Shown here: positions 27,306-36,701 of the stretch, piece by piece
Layout of the letters: each line of letters starts with the position of its first letter
How positions within the stretch are numbered: position 1 is the stretch's first letter
Source: Neptunomonas japonica DSM 18939
Lineage (GTDB): Bacteria; Pseudomonadota; Gammaproteobacteria; Pseudomonadales; Balneatricaceae
NCBI RefSeq assembly: GCF_000422765.1
Contig: NZ_AUGR01000014.1
Span: forward strand, 1-64,000
Direction of reading: 5' to 3'
DNA: 64,000 nt
Position numbers and translations under genes: made by a program
The notes under the pieces: generated by a model
The model's input: only the letters and a program-made list of their open reading frames with translations
Databases searched by the model: none
What the model was told of the DNA's origin: nothing

Positions 27306-28265
27306 CTAGCAAGCAGACTCATCTATCCACTTCATGCCTGGCTCCCCATACCAGTAACCATTACATTGCGACTGATTCAACAGAGAAATGCTCGTTGATG
27401 AAGGTTCGTGTAAATGCTTTGCAAAGCGCTGTACGACCTCAGCCATGCCTTCCCGTTGCGGGCTTAGCCGTACTATATCAACGCCTATATCGCGCATCCG
27501 CTGCAATTCATTTTCAAGATTATAATGCTCGCCCGATAATGTCTGAATGCCATTAATGACAAACAATCCATCCTGCTCTTGCGATTTCATCACGATACCA
27601 TCGGGATATTCAATACAGCAAAAATTGCAGTTATCTTTAGGAAGGTTCTTAAAGCGCGCGGTAAAGCAACGTGCGGCATAAGCCAGCGGCAAACAGCCAT
27701 AAGCAAACACCTCTGTTTCCAGTTCGGGTAAGCTGCCATCATCACTCGCTTGCTGTAATAACTCTTCGAGCGTTTTTGCCCCTAACTCCACCGGCATGAC
27801 CCAACGGCGCATTCCACTGCTATAGAGTTGTTTCAACACCGGTAAATTGTAAACATTAATAGAAGGGCCTGTAACGAAAGGAATACCCTGCTGGCTTAGC
27901 AGCTGCACGGCAGCCATATCATTAGCCTCGACCATTAAGTCGCCATTTGTACAAATGCGCCTTAGCATTTTTAACTCAGACTCGGCCTCCAATAAAGCCA
28001 ATGTAGAGAGCACCACTGTTTTGCCACATTGTGATAACTCCTGCGCCAACCCCAGCCAATCAGAAAGTTTTAATTCACGCCGTTTAGAACATACTGTTTC
28101 ACCTAAATAGATCGTATCTACTGGTTGATCTGCCATTTCAGCATAGAAATTAAAAACATCTTGTTTTGGCCAAAAATACAAATTAGGCCCCAGTGAAAGC
28201 GTCATTGTCTTATCTAATTTTCGGCTCTCTTGCTGGTGCTCTTGCTTAACAAACTGATTCATCAT
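27306..28265 (-). CDS. ubiV: UbiV, U32-family Fe-S protein of O2-independent ubiquinone synthesis
   Basis: UbiV forms a complex with UbiU and hydroxylates ubiquinone precursors without O2, using prephenate as oxygen donor. ATG 28265 follows AGGAG by 5 bp and gives 319 residues; the conserved family start ([11 protein letters not shown]) is only reached at about residue 24, so ATG 28205 is possible. Counted from 28205, the first Fe-S cysteine (ETVCSKRR) is residue 39, as in E. coli. Others are in [12 protein letters not shown] and NCNFCC. It starts 12 bp after the ubiU stop on the same mRNA. Confidence 0.92.
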   Translation of the reverse strand: MMNQFVKQEHQQESRKLDKTMTLSLGPNLYFWPKQDVFNFYAEMADQPVDTIYLGETVCSKRRELKLSDWLGLAQELSQCGKTVVLSTLALLEAESELKMLRRICTNGDLMVEANDMAAVQLLSQQGIPFVTGPSINVYNLPVLKQLYSSGMRRWVMPVELGAKTLEELLQQASDDGSLPELETEVFAYGCLPLAYAARCFTARFKNLPKDNCNFCCIEYPDGIVMKSQEQDGLFVINGIQTLSGEHYNLENELQRMRDIGVDIVRLSPQREGMAEVVQRFAKHLHEPSSTSISLLNQSQCNGYWYGEPGMKWIDESAC

Positions 28266-28276
28266 GCTGTCTCCTG

Positions 28277-29272
28277 TCACTGCCAGCTGCGGTGGTAAGC
28301 ACCAATGGTCGTTGTTGAACCTTCAGAGAGCTCTAATAAGCCGTTATTCCACTCGGGGTTAATATCAAAGTAATCAGGGTTACGTGCGGCCGTATCTAGC
28401 GCTTCCCGCCAGATACGTACAACCTTGGCAACATAAGCGGGGCTTCTTTGGCGACCCTCAATTTTCAACGCCTTAATACCCATACGTGTTAACTCAGGAA
28501 TTAAATTCAAGGTATTTAAACTTGTAGGCTCTTCCATCGCGTGATAAATCGCCCCTTCTACCTCAAAGCGGCCTTTGCATAACGTTGGATATCCGGCTTT
28601 TTCATCTTTTTTATATCGATCAATCAACACATCGTTTAAGCGAGATTCAAGGCCTGATGCAGTCTCCTGCCAACGCACAGCTTTTGCCGGTGAGCACGCA
28701 CCGCAAGTATTAGGAGATTCATCAGTAATATACGAAGAAAGATAACAGCGCCCCTCTACCATGATACAAAGGCTACCAAAGGCAAAGACTTCTAATTCCA
28801 CTGGGCTATGCTGCGCTAAATGCTCAACTTGAGCTAATGACAACACACGCGGTAATACGGCTCGCTTAATACCAAACTGCTGTTGATAATAAGCCAGTGC
28901 TTCATAGTTAGTCGCCGAGCCTTGCACAGAGAGATGCAAGTTAAGAGCCGAGTGCGTATCAGAGGCGTAGCCTAACACCCCCATATCAGCTGCTATTAAA
29001 GCGTCAACGCCCATATCAGCCGCCAGATCAACAGCGCCTTGCCAGGCTTTCCAACCAGAAGGCTGTGGATAGGTATTAACCGCACACAACACTTTAACAC
29101 CATGGTTACGCGCATAGTCTATGCCTTTCTCAGCCTTTTTGCGGTCAAAATTAAGACCGGCAAAATGGCGAGCATTAGTCGCATCTTTAAAACCGAAATA
29201 GACAGCACTGGCGCCATTATCAACCGCCGCTTTTAAGGCAGGATAACTTCCCGCAGGACAAACCAACTCCAC
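28277..29272 (-). CDS. ubiU: UbiU, U32-family Fe-S protein of O2-independent ubiquinone synthesis
   Basis: The 331-residue protein is UbiU (YhbU). Its Fe-S cysteines Cys169, Cys176, Cys193 and Cys232 have exactly the residue numbers known for E. coli UbiU; they lie in [16 protein letters not shown] and [10 protein letters not shown]. With UbiV it forms the oxygen-independent hydroxylase of ubiquinone synthesis. It is the first gene of ubiUV and is preceded by its own perfect FNR box. Confidence 0.95.
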   Translation of the reverse strand: MELVCPAGSYPALKAAVDNGASAVYFGFKDATNARHFAGLNFDRKKAEKGIDYARNHGVKVLCAVNTYPQPSGWKAWQGAVDLAADMGVDALIAADMGVLGYASDTHSALNLHLSVQGSATNYEALAYYQQQFGIKRAVLPRVLSLAQVEHLAQHSPVELEVFAFGSLCIMVEGRCYLSSYITDESPNTCGACSPAKAVRWQETASGLESRLNDVLIDRYKKDEKAGYPTLCKGRFEVEGAIYHAMEEPTSLNTLNLIPELTRMGIKALKIEGRQRSPAYVAKVVRIWREALDTAARNPDYFDINPEWNNGLLELSEGSTTTIGAYHRSWQ

Positions 29273-29331
29273 GATAGCATCTCCAACATGTTTCAGAGAC
29301 GCTAGCCTAACAATGGCAATAGGAGATGTAC

Positions 29332-29345
29332 TTGATAGTCATCAA
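29332..29345. promoter_or_regulatory. FNR/Anr box upstream of ubiU
   Basis: TTGATAGTCATCAA is a perfect FNR consensus 60 bp upstream of the ubiU start codon. Together with the identical-type site before ubiT it predicts co-induction of UbiT, UbiU and UbiV at low oxygen. Confidence 0.87.
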
Positions 29346-29386
29346 GCTGAAAAGCAGAGGGGTTACTGGCAATAGAGCTTATTTAT

Positions 29387-30592
29387 TTAAGCGTTTTGAT
29401 GCTCAGAATCGATGTATTCGATGGATTGCATTTCAACTAAACGACTATGCGTACGCTTAAACTCAAAGCTAAGTGACCCACCGCTATAGAGGTATTCCAG
29501 CGGTACATCTGCAGACAGATACAGGTTTACTCGACGATCATAAAGCTCATCGACCAAGCTAATAAAGCGCCTGGCGGGATCATCTTGTCGGGCATAAGAG
29601 AGCTTTCGCTCACCGGTTTCAGTTGTTTCAAAGCTTCCGTCTTCAGTACCACGCGCTTTAATCCAGCCCCGACACTCTCCACCCAAAAGAGGAATATCAC
29701 TTACCAGAATACTGCTAAAGCGACTCGCCAGCTCGATGTAATCCAATTGTGAACGAGGCCCATTACAGAGCGCATCAAAACTAAACCACACAACATGAGA
29801 ACTTAACTTGACCACACCAATAGGCCTCTTACACACCAACAAGGCCTGTGTCGATTGAATACCTTCCTGATAACCCTCTTGAATAACCGATGATGTAGCT
29901 ACTTGCTCTGCTAGCGGCTCTACTAATTGCTCAAACAAGGTTTTAAATTGAGCATCTGATGACAAAAAATAGGTCTGCTGATGCTGTAAATGGCGAAGCC
30001 GATGATCTTCATCTCCATTTAGGTGAATCTCTTGAGTATGCTTTAGCAATAATTGAATCGCAGGCTCAAACCGTTGTCGCTGCAAACCATTCCAGTACAA
30101 ACGCTCGATAGGAATATTTGATGTAGCAACTAACGTTAATCCGTTTTCAAAAAGGGCTGTAAACAACCGCCCCAGGATCATTGCATCACCTATATCCGAA
30201 ACAAAAAACTCATCAAAGCAAAGTACATTACATTCTTTTGCTAAGCGCTTGGCGATCAACGTTAAAGGATCGGCATGCCCAGATTCAGCATTTAGCTCTT
30301 TATGGATACGTGCCATAAATCGATGAAAGTGCAAACGTAATTTGCGCTCATCAGGCAAGCTTTCATAAAAAAGATCCATCAAAAAAGTCTTGCCACGGCC
30401 AACATCTCCCCAAAGATATAGCCCTTTAATAGGCTCTTTCGTAGAGTGCAGTTTTCCTTTCCACCCGGATGCTGGCTGCTGTAGCTGCCTATAAAGAAGG
30501 TCCAATTGCTCAACGGCTTGCTGTTGCGCTGGGTCAACCACATAACCTTGTTGTTCAAGCTGTTTATGATAGCGTTCGAGGGGTGCTAGCAT
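29387..30592 (-). CDS. zapE: Cell division ATPase ZapE (AFG1-like)
   Basis: ZapE is an AAA+ ATPase of the AFG1/LACE1 family linked to Z-ring function under stress. Walker A is in LYLWGDVGRGKTFLMDLFY and the adjoining HFHRFM segment is typical. LCFDEFFVSD holds the Walker B acidic residues. From ATG 30592 the protein has 401 residues; a TTG at 30640 would add 16 residues but starts close to the terminator stem of the upstream gene and has no ribosome site. It runs leftward, downstream of the aldehyde dehydrogenase gene but separated by its terminator. Confidence 0.9.
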   Translation of the reverse strand: MLAPLERYHKQLEQQGYVVDPAQQQAVEQLDLLYRQLQQPASGWKGKLHSTKEPIKGLYLWGDVGRGKTFLMDLFYESLPDERKLRLHFHRFMARIHKELNAESGHADPLTLIAKRLAKECNVLCFDEFFVSDIGDAMILGRLFTALFENGLTLVATSNIPIERLYWNGLQRQRFEPAIQLLLKHTQEIHLNGDEDHRLRHLQHQQTYFLSSDAQFKTLFEQLVEPLAEQVATSSVIQEGYQEGIQSTQALLVCKRPIGVVKLSSHVVWFSFDALCNGPRSQLDYIELASRFSSILVSDIPLLGGECRGWIKARGTEDGSFETTETGERKLSYARQDDPARRFISLVDELYDRRVNLYLSADVPLEYLYSGGSLSFEFKRTHSRLVEMQSIEYIDSEHQNA

Positions 30593-30650
30593 CAGGGATG
30601 ATGTCCGTTTATCAGGGACCGCTATGGTAATAGATTTCAAAAATAAAAGA

Positions 30651-30675
30651 AGCCTGCCAATATGACTGGCAGGCT
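30651..30675 (-). terminator. Terminator of the aldehyde dehydrogenase gene
   Basis: AGCCTGCCA pairs with TGGCAGGCT around a 7-base loop, followed on the minus strand by a T-rich stretch. It sits 13 bp after the dehydrogenase stop. Confidence 0.85.
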
Positions 30676-30687
30676 GTAAGTACTAGG

Positions 30688-32124
30688 CTATTTAGGGACA
30701 ACCTCATAGCCAAACAGTGCTTTGGTTTCGAGGAACTCTTCTAGTCCATATGCACCCCACTCACGACCAATACCCGACTGTTTATAACCGCCAAAGGGTG
30801 CTTTAGAATCAGCCACCGCGCCATTAATATGTACCATTCCTGTACGTAAACGAGCGGCAACAGAACGAGCCCTGTCTGCATCTGCAGACCAAACACTACC
30901 TGACAAGCCATACGGAGAATCATTGGCAATAGCAACTGCTTCAGCCTCATCTTTATAAGCAATAATACTCAGAACTGGCCCAAACACCTCTTCACGAGCA
31001 ATGCTCATATCATTAGTTACATGAGAAAAAATGGTCGGTTTCACATAATAACCACGCTCTAAACCTTCAGGCTTTCCTGGGCCTCCGCATACTAACTGCG
31101 CGCCCTCTGATACTCCTTTGTTAATCAGCTCTTGAATTTTTCCCCATTGAATATCGCTGACAACAGGACCAATGGTTGTTGCACTATCGTTTGGGTCACC
31201 AGCAATGATTGACGCGCCGGTACGACGAGCAATCTCAATGGTTTCATCCAACTTATCCGTTGGAACTAACATACGTGTTAGGGCATTACAGGACTGCCCG
31301 CTATTACTCATAACACTTTTAACACCGCGGCTAACGGCTTTATCCAAGTCTGCATCATCTAAAATAATATTGGCTGACTTGCCTCCTAGCTCTAATGACA
31401 CTCGTTTAACTGTTTCGGCAGCCGCTTTTGATACCAAGGTACCGGCGCGTGTTGAACCCGTAAAAGAGACCATATCGACATCAGCATGATGAGTGAGAGC
31501 TGTTCCCACACCGACGCCATCACCATCGACTAGGTTAAAGACGCCAGCAGGCACTCCTGCTTCGTGCATAATGTCTGCAAAAATATGCGCTGATAATGGT
31601 GCAACTTCGCTCGGCTTTAATACCATTGTGCATCCTGTTGCCAATGCCGGTGCAACTTTACAAGCGATCTGGTTAAGCGGCCAATTCCACGGCGTAATTA
31701 GTGCACACACACCTATAGGTTCTTTCACCACATTCGTCGTGCCGAGCATTTCACTAAATTGATAATCTTTAAGTACTTTTAAGGCAACAAAGAAGTGCCC
31801 TAGTCCAGCAGCCACTTGCGCTTTACGTGCTAATTGATCAGGAGCGCCCATCTCACTAGTAATCGCTTCAGCCAATGCGTCGCTATGCTTTTTATACACA
31901 CTAATAATATTTTCTAATAGCGCGATGCGCTCTTCTCGGCTGGTTTGGCTGAAAGCAGGAAAGGCTTGGTGAGCCGCCGCTACTGCGACATCAACATCAT
32001 CATGATTACCTAGCCGAATATTGGCAATTGGCTCTTCTGTTGCGGGGTTTATAACCGATAACGTTGCTTGGCCCTGCGGTTCAAGCCATTGACCATCAAT
32101 GTAGAATTTCTGTAAATCACGCAT
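30688..32124 (-). CDS. NAD(P)-dependent aldehyde dehydrogenase
   Basis: The 478-residue protein matches the ALDH superfamily. WNWPLNQIACKVAPALATG holds the cofactor contact region, SLELGGKSANIIL the catalytic glutamate, and NSGQSCNALTRML the nucleophilic cysteine. PFGGYKQSGIGREWG is near the C-terminus. ALDHs oxidise aldehydes to acids. The substrate is not set by sequence. The window contains an amine-oxidising enzyme system and glutarate catabolism, which would generate aldehydes, but neither is adjacent, so no link is claimed. It is monocistronic, with its own terminator. Confidence 0.9.
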   Translation of the reverse strand: MRDLQKFYIDGQWLEPQGQATLSVINPATEEPIANIRLGNHDDVDVAVAAAHQAFPAFSQTSREERIALLENIISVYKKHSDALAEAITSEMGAPDQLARKAQVAAGLGHFFVALKVLKDYQFSEMLGTTNVVKEPIGVCALITPWNWPLNQIACKVAPALATGCTMVLKPSEVAPLSAHIFADIMHEAGVPAGVFNLVDGDGVGVGTALTHHADVDMVSFTGSTRAGTLVSKAAAETVKRVSLELGGKSANIILDDADLDKAVSRGVKSVMSNSGQSCNALTRMLVPTDKLDETIEIARRTGASIIAGDPNDSATTIGPVVSDIQWGKIQELINKGVSEGAQLVCGGPGKPEGLERGYYVKPTIFSHVTNDMSIAREEVFGPVLSIIAYKDEAEAVAIANDSPYGLSGSVWSADADRARSVAARLRTGMVHINGAVADSKAPFGGYKQSGIGREWGAYGLEEFLETKALFGYEVVPK

Positions 32125-32192
32125 ACAAAAGCCTGCCCTTCTTAATACTCAACCATTAGGAAGTACAGGTTTACCATTACTCAGCAAGGGTT

Positions 32193-33812
32193 TCAATCAT
32201 GATCATTAGTTATCGGGATACACAGGGTAAAACGGCTTCCTTTGCCTAGAGCACTAGCAACACGAATTTCTCCGTGGTGATCTTTAGCAATTCCGTAGGA
32301 GATCGACAAACCTAAGCCGGTTCCCTCGCCTACAGGCTTAGTGGTGTAGAAAGGATCAAACAACTTATCGAGTTGCTCAGCGGGTATACCTTTACCCGTA
32401 TCCGTCACGCTTATTTCTAGCCACTCTCCTTTCTGTTGAGACTTAACTTTTATGATGCCTTGCTTTTCGATGGCATGGCTCGCATTGATCATTAAATTCA
32501 ACAGCACTTGGTTAATTTGACCAGAGCAACAGTAGGTTAACGGTAAATTGTTAAGCTCTGTCCTAATTTCACAGTGATATTTCAACTCGCTATTCACAAC
32601 TTTAAGCGTGGATTGAATACACTCGTTTAAATCACACATAGTAAACTGAGTCACGCTATCCACATGAGAAAAATCTTTTAAACCTTTAACAATATCCTTA
32701 ACACGCTCCGTTCCCTCAATAGAATCCCGCAACAAGACATCCAAGTCCTCATTCATAAATTCAAGATCATATTGCTCAATGAGCTGATTAATTTTGAGCC
32801 GCTGTTCTTTTTGCTCATCTGCGTTTGTTAGCTCTATTAATACCGCGTACTCAGCCACTAAGTCACGGTAGTTTTGCCCATATGACTCTAATGTGTGGAG
32901 ATTGCTCATAACAAAGCCTATAGGATTATTTATCTCATGAGCGACCCCGGCAGCCAACACACCTACGGATGCCATTTTCTCTGACTGTAGCAATTTCGCT
33001 TGAGCCTCTTGAATCTCTTGATTGGCCTGAGTTAACTGTGTGTTTTTATTCCTAATTTGCTGAGTGCGCAACTCAACTCTATCCTCTAATGATCGATTAA
33101 GCTCTTTAAGCTCGCTCTCGAATTGATCACGGCGGCTGCTTGCTTCGCGCAAGTTGAAGGCCATCGAATTAAAGGCTATTGCCACATCAGAAACTTCATC
33201 TTGGCCTTTGATCGGCAATTGAAAATCGAGATTGCCTTCAGATATTTTTTGAGCAGCAACACTGAGTACTTTCAGCTGATTAGTAAGGTATCCACCTAGC
33301 AGGAAAGAAAACAACGCAACAAGCCCCATCTCTACAACAGCAATAATGGCACTACGATTCTGCGCTTCAGCAATAGTCGTATTAATACTGCTGATATCAA
33401 GTCCTATCTCAACACGACCATAAATTACGCCTCCTTCACGAATCACAGCAAATGTATCGAAAACACCATCAGAAACCATCTCAACAGAGGTGTCTGCTAA
33501 GAATTCATAACTGAGGTGCTCTGCTTTCCCTCCTTCAGCAAATAATTGTTTATCAGGGCCTAAAACACGTGCATAAACCAGATCTGGATTAACTAACACG
33601 TCTTTGACAAACGCTTCAAGTGACGCCAGATCGTATGAAAGCACTCCATCCTTGGTGGTTGTCGCAAACAAGGTCGCTGTTGTTGCTGCGCGCTTTATAA
33701 GAGCGTCGTAATTGGTACTGCGAAGATAATCCAGAGTCATCGATACCAATAGTAATAGAAGCACTGCCTCAATTAAGGCAACACCCATAATAGTTTTAAG
33801 CCTAAGAGACAA
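32193..33812 (-). CDS. Membrane sensor histidine kinase with HAMP domain
   Basis: The 539-residue protein has two transmembrane helices (about 8-28 and 155-177) flanking a periplasmic sensor region, then a HAMP domain (about 178-230) and a coiled coil. The phosphoacceptor histidine is in GVLAAGVAHEINNPIGF, followed by a catalytic ATPase domain with NLMINASHAI, DTGKGIPAEQ and GTGLGLSIS. It is the last gene of a leftward unit after a PhnD-like binding protein and a REC-HDOD regulator. The binding protein could feed a ligand signal to its periplasmic domain. Its transmitter resembles the soluble kinase beside H-NOX at 37853. Confidence 0.9.
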   Translation of the reverse strand: MSLRLKTIMGVALIEAVLLLLLVSMTLDYLRSTNYDALIKRAATTATLFATTTKDGVLSYDLASLEAFVKDVLVNPDLVYARVLGPDKQLFAEGGKAEHLSYEFLADTSVEMVSDGVFDTFAVIREGGVIYGRVEIGLDISSINTTIAEAQNRSAIIAVVEMGLVALFSFLLGGYLTNQLKVLSVAAQKISEGNLDFQLPIKGQDEVSDVAIAFNSMAFNLREASSRRDQFESELKELNRSLEDRVELRTQQIRNKNTQLTQANQEIQEAQAKLLQSEKMASVGVLAAGVAHEINNPIGFVMSNLHTLESYGQNYRDLVAEYAVLIELTNADEQKEQRLKINQLIEQYDLEFMNEDLDVLLRDSIEGTERVKDIVKGLKDFSHVDSVTQFTMCDLNECIQSTLKVVNSELKYHCEIRTELNNLPLTYCCSGQINQVLLNLMINASHAIEKQGIIKVKSQQKGEWLEISVTDTGKGIPAEQLDKLFDPFYTTKPVGEGTGLGLSISYGIAKDHHGEIRVASALGKGSRFTLCIPITNDHD

Positions 33813-33842
33813 GAGCAGCCCTCCCTATCACTGTTCTGTCAG

Positions 33843-34664
33843 TTACTTAAGAAGGTCATTCAATAATGTAATGTTCAGCGCTCTAACATCATCCCAATCA
33901 GCATTATCAGCTAATTCAATTCCCTTAAAATTAATTGTTTTTAATAATGCTCGACCTTCTGGATCATCATTCATGGTTAATAGTGCTTGTTTTAGTTTTT
34001 CAACAACATCAGAAGCAACACGAGGATGAACGGCAATAGCATGAGGCGTATAGGTTGGTGTGGTCCACAAAACACGTAACTGTTGTTTAACTTTCGGAGC
34101 GGCGTTATTAAAAGTACGCATAACACCTCCTCCTGCTGCAAAAAAGCCTCGCGCTACACCCAAATATACGGAGTCGTGCGAAGATACATATTTAGGTGTT
34201 ATTTCCATCCCTTTTAACTGCATTTGAGCTCTAGGAACAACACTGGCGGCAAATGCAGCGGGAGATGGAAATGCCAACGTCTCACCGTCCAGCTCAGTCA
34301 ATTCATTTAAGACGCTATCTTTACGCACAACCATAATGCCTTTAATACGTTTATTTTTTTGTCTAACTATCGCGTTATACCCAGGAACTTGGTGAAAAAC
34401 CGTATAGTGATAAGGGTTCATATAGGCGATGTCATATTCCCCGGCAACTACGCGCTTTTCAAATGTAGGAATATCGTTAGCCGTACTGAAGCGAATATCC
34501 TCTCCTGTTTTAGCGCTTAAATAGGTAAAGATAGGCGTCCAGAGTCTGGCGAGCTTTTTGGCTGACTGCTGCGGGACAACCCCAAAGCTCATACTGTCTG
34601 CATTAACAACGGGGGTTGCCAAGAAAAACGAAAACGCTAACCAACAAGTACATATCAGTTTCAT
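33843..34664 (-). CDS. PhnD-like periplasmic binding protein, probable sensor subunit
   Basis: The 273-residue protein has a signal peptide (MKLICTCWLAFSFFLATPVVNA) and a phosphate/phosphite/phosphonate-type binding fold (PhnD/TctC-like). It shows FGVVPQQSAKKLARLW near the start and YDIAYMNPYHYTVFHQ as the ligand-facing hinge. There is no permease or ATPase beside it. Instead it lies between a REC-HDOD gene and a membrane histidine kinase (spacings 13 and 30 bp), so it probably binds a ligand and signals to that kinase rather than transporting it. The ligand is unknown. Confidence 0.82.
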   Translation of the reverse strand: MKLICTCWLAFSFFLATPVVNADSMSFGVVPQQSAKKLARLWTPIFTYLSAKTGEDIRFSTANDIPTFEKRVVAGEYDIAYMNPYHYTVFHQVPGYNAIVRQKNKRIKGIMVVRKDSVLNELTELDGETLAFPSPAAFAASVVPRAQMQLKGMEITPKYVSSHDSVYLGVARGFFAAGGGVMRTFNNAAPKVKQQLRVLWTTPTYTPHAIAVHPRVASDVVEKLKQALLTMNDDPEGRALLKTINFKGIELADNADWDDVRALNITLLNDLLK

Positions 34665-34677
34665 AACTTACATCCTT

Positions 34678-35826
34678 TTAATGTTTTGACTCATATTCAT
34701 TAATCCATGCCAACACGTCATCTAATAACCCCCCAGTCTGTAGTAGCGATTGGTTTAGAGCGGGTTGAGTCTCTAGCGCACTAACACCCTGTTTTTGCGC
34801 CTGCCTAACAATTTTTGCTACGTGTAATCGACAAGAAAGTGATGTTACAACATCAGCATGTTCAGGCTTATTCTGATATAGAACAGCATTAGTAAACTCA
34901 TTATCAAACTCCCAAAGCGCCAATAAGTAAGCACCAATGACACACTCGTCATCAAAGGGAATGTTACTGTTATTAGGTTTTTTTTGAATAACTGATAGAC
35001 CTGCCATCAACATACCGACATTGTGTAACAGACCTAGTACAAAAGCGTTGTCCAACTCTATATTTGAACAGCCACACGCCTTTCCCAAGTCACGTGATAT
35101 TTTAGCAACCTCCATTGACTCAACAAAAAGTTGCTCACATAAACGCTCATCAACCCTTTCGCTTTGCTTAAAAACACCAATACAAAGCACAATATTCTTA
35201 ATAAGCTCAGTACCTAGCCTAACCACTACTGCATGAGCACTTGTGGCATGATTCAAAAAACCCATAAAAGAAGAATTTGCTAATTGCATTAACTTTGCCA
35301 AGATAGAGGGATCTTGACTTATAATTCTTGCGACTTCTTGCGTTTCTATTTCATCCTGTTTGAGATATTCAACCAGCTCTTGATAAACCTTTGGTAATAC
35401 TGGAAAGTGCTCTATAGCACCAATCTGGTGACGGATAGCATGAGAAACAGGAAGTAAATGTAAGCATTGAATACGATGTAAGACGTTAATTATTGTTTCA
35501 AACTGAAAAGGCTTGGCAAGTAATATATGAGCAATATCAGCGACCTCAAATGCCACCTCGGGAGATGTGTCACCCGTTAGTAAGACCCTAACTGCTTCTG
35601 GTGATTTTTGCCCTACCGCATGCAAAAAAGTCGCCCCATCCATCTCGGGCATGCGTTTATCACTCACAACAACCCATGGATCAAACGTAGATACCATCAA
35701 TAGTGCTGCTTCGGGTGAGTTACAACATTCAACCTGCCAGTCACGACAATGCAATCGCATACCTCGTTTCAATGCATTTAGGACATTGATTTCATCATCG
35801 ACAAACAACACTCTTGGCTTATCCAT
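34678..35826 (-). CDS. Response regulator, REC-HDOD
   Basis: The 382-residue protein has an N-terminal receiver with the acidic pair Asp10-Asp11 (LFVDDEINV), phosphoacceptor Asp56 (VVVSDKRMPEMDG) and the conserved lysine (LLAKPF). A HDOD domain follows (about 145-340: ISQDPSILAKLMQLANSSF, FVLGLLHNVGML). HDOD domains are non-catalytic relatives of HD hydrolases, common in signalling. It is the first gene of the unit with the PhnD-like protein and the membrane kinase, and may be their output; it could also receive signals from the H-NOX kinase nearby. Confidence 0.88.
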   Translation of the reverse strand: MDKPRVLFVDDEINVLNALKRGMRLHCRDWQVECCNSPEAALLMVSTFDPWVVVSDKRMPEMDGATFLHAVGQKSPEAVRVLLTGDTSPEVAFEVADIAHILLAKPFQFETIINVLHRIQCLHLLPVSHAIRHQIGAIEHFPVLPKVYQELVEYLKQDEIETQEVARIISQDPSILAKLMQLANSSFMGFLNHATSAHAVVVRLGTELIKNIVLCIGVFKQSERVDERLCEQLFVESMEVAKISRDLGKACGCSNIELDNAFVLGLLHNVGMLMAGLSVIQKKPNNSNIPFDDECVIGAYLLALWEFDNEFTNAVLYQNKPEHADVVTSLSCRLHVAKIVRQAQKQGVSALETQPALNQSLLQTGGLLDDVLAWINEYESKH

Positions 35827-35954
35827 TAATGTGCCGCTCCATTATTCATTTAGGAACATGGCTTAATTTAAATCAGAAAGCTCTACCTAATCTTTTAGCT
35901 TCCTTATTCAAAGAAAGTCTACATTTACACTTAAATCAACTTTTCATGGCCCAA

Positions 35955-36521
35955 TTATTCGCCAGCCAACAGCTGTTGAATCATCGTTAGCAGTTGTGCG
36001 TTTTCAAAAGGTTTCTGTAAAACAGCATCAGCCCCGTATGCTAAAGCCTTGTTTAAACTGGTCTCATCTAATGCAGAAATAACAAGAATCCGCGTAGAAG
36101 CAACCTCTTGTGTCGCACGTACATAGGCCAATACATCAAACCCATCCTGGCCGGGCATACTGAGATCCAGCGTCATGACTGCCGGAGATTCTTTTAACAA
36201 CATGCTACCCGCACGAAACCCGTCGGTTGCGATTGATGTATCATAACCCGCATGCCTTAGTACTCGTTGAATAGCGGTCGCGACAGGTAGCTCATCATCA
36301 ACGATCAGTATTCTCTTATTGGCTTCTTTACTTTTAAAGCCTGAAGGAACGGGCATATCATATTCTTTTAGGAAGCTAATAAAATCTTCCTCTCTCACCC
36401 TATTATTCCCCCTACCCGGCAACTTAAAGCCTTTCAGTGCCCCACGATCTATCCAGCGAATTACCGTTCGCAAGTTAACATCGCATAATTTTGCTATCTC
36501 ACCCGTTGTTAACGTTTTCAT
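35955..36521 (-). CDS. HTH (excisionase/MerR-like)-REC regulator
   Basis: From ATG 36521 the protein has 188 residues: a short helix-turn-helix at the N-terminus (residues 1-55, LTTGEIAKLCDVNLRTVIRWIDRG) of the excisionase type, a linker, then a receiver domain with LIVDDELPVA, TLDLSMPGQDGFDV (phosphoacceptor) and LQKPF. The order is unusual, as most response regulators place the receiver first. An upstream GTG at 36533 would put the ribosome site inside the gene. It stands between the PhnD/HDOD unit and the H-NOX unit, and could read the output of either kinase. Target genes are unknown. Confidence 0.85.
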   Translation of the reverse strand: MKTLTTGEIAKLCDVNLRTVIRWIDRGALKGFKLPGRGNNRVREEDFISFLKEYDMPVPSGFKSKEANKRILIVDDELPVATAIQRVLRHAGYDTSIATDGFRAGSMLLKESPAVMTLDLSMPGQDGFDVLAYVRATQEVASTRILVISALDETSLNKALAYGADAVLQKPFENAQLLTMIQQLLAGE

Positions 36522-36701
36522 CCAAAATTTCACTCCGCTATGTATATAACAATAGTAGCAAATAAAACTAATAAGACAAATGTGACATTTATGACAACTA
36601 GTGCTTTACTGTAAGCATCACACTAACTCAGAAAGTATGGACAAGGTGGATCAGTACAAACGACTGTTGACACTCCCAGACAATCAAAGGAGTAACGTGC
36701 C

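Noticed and set aside
30593-30640. TTG start extending zapE by 16 residues
   Set aside because: It lies next to the terminator stem of the upstream gene and has no ribosome site; the family start fits ATG 30592.
33843-34664. Phosphonate transporter (phnCDE)
   Set aside because: Only a PhnD-like binding protein is present; no permease or ATPase genes are adjacent, and the neighbours are signalling genes.
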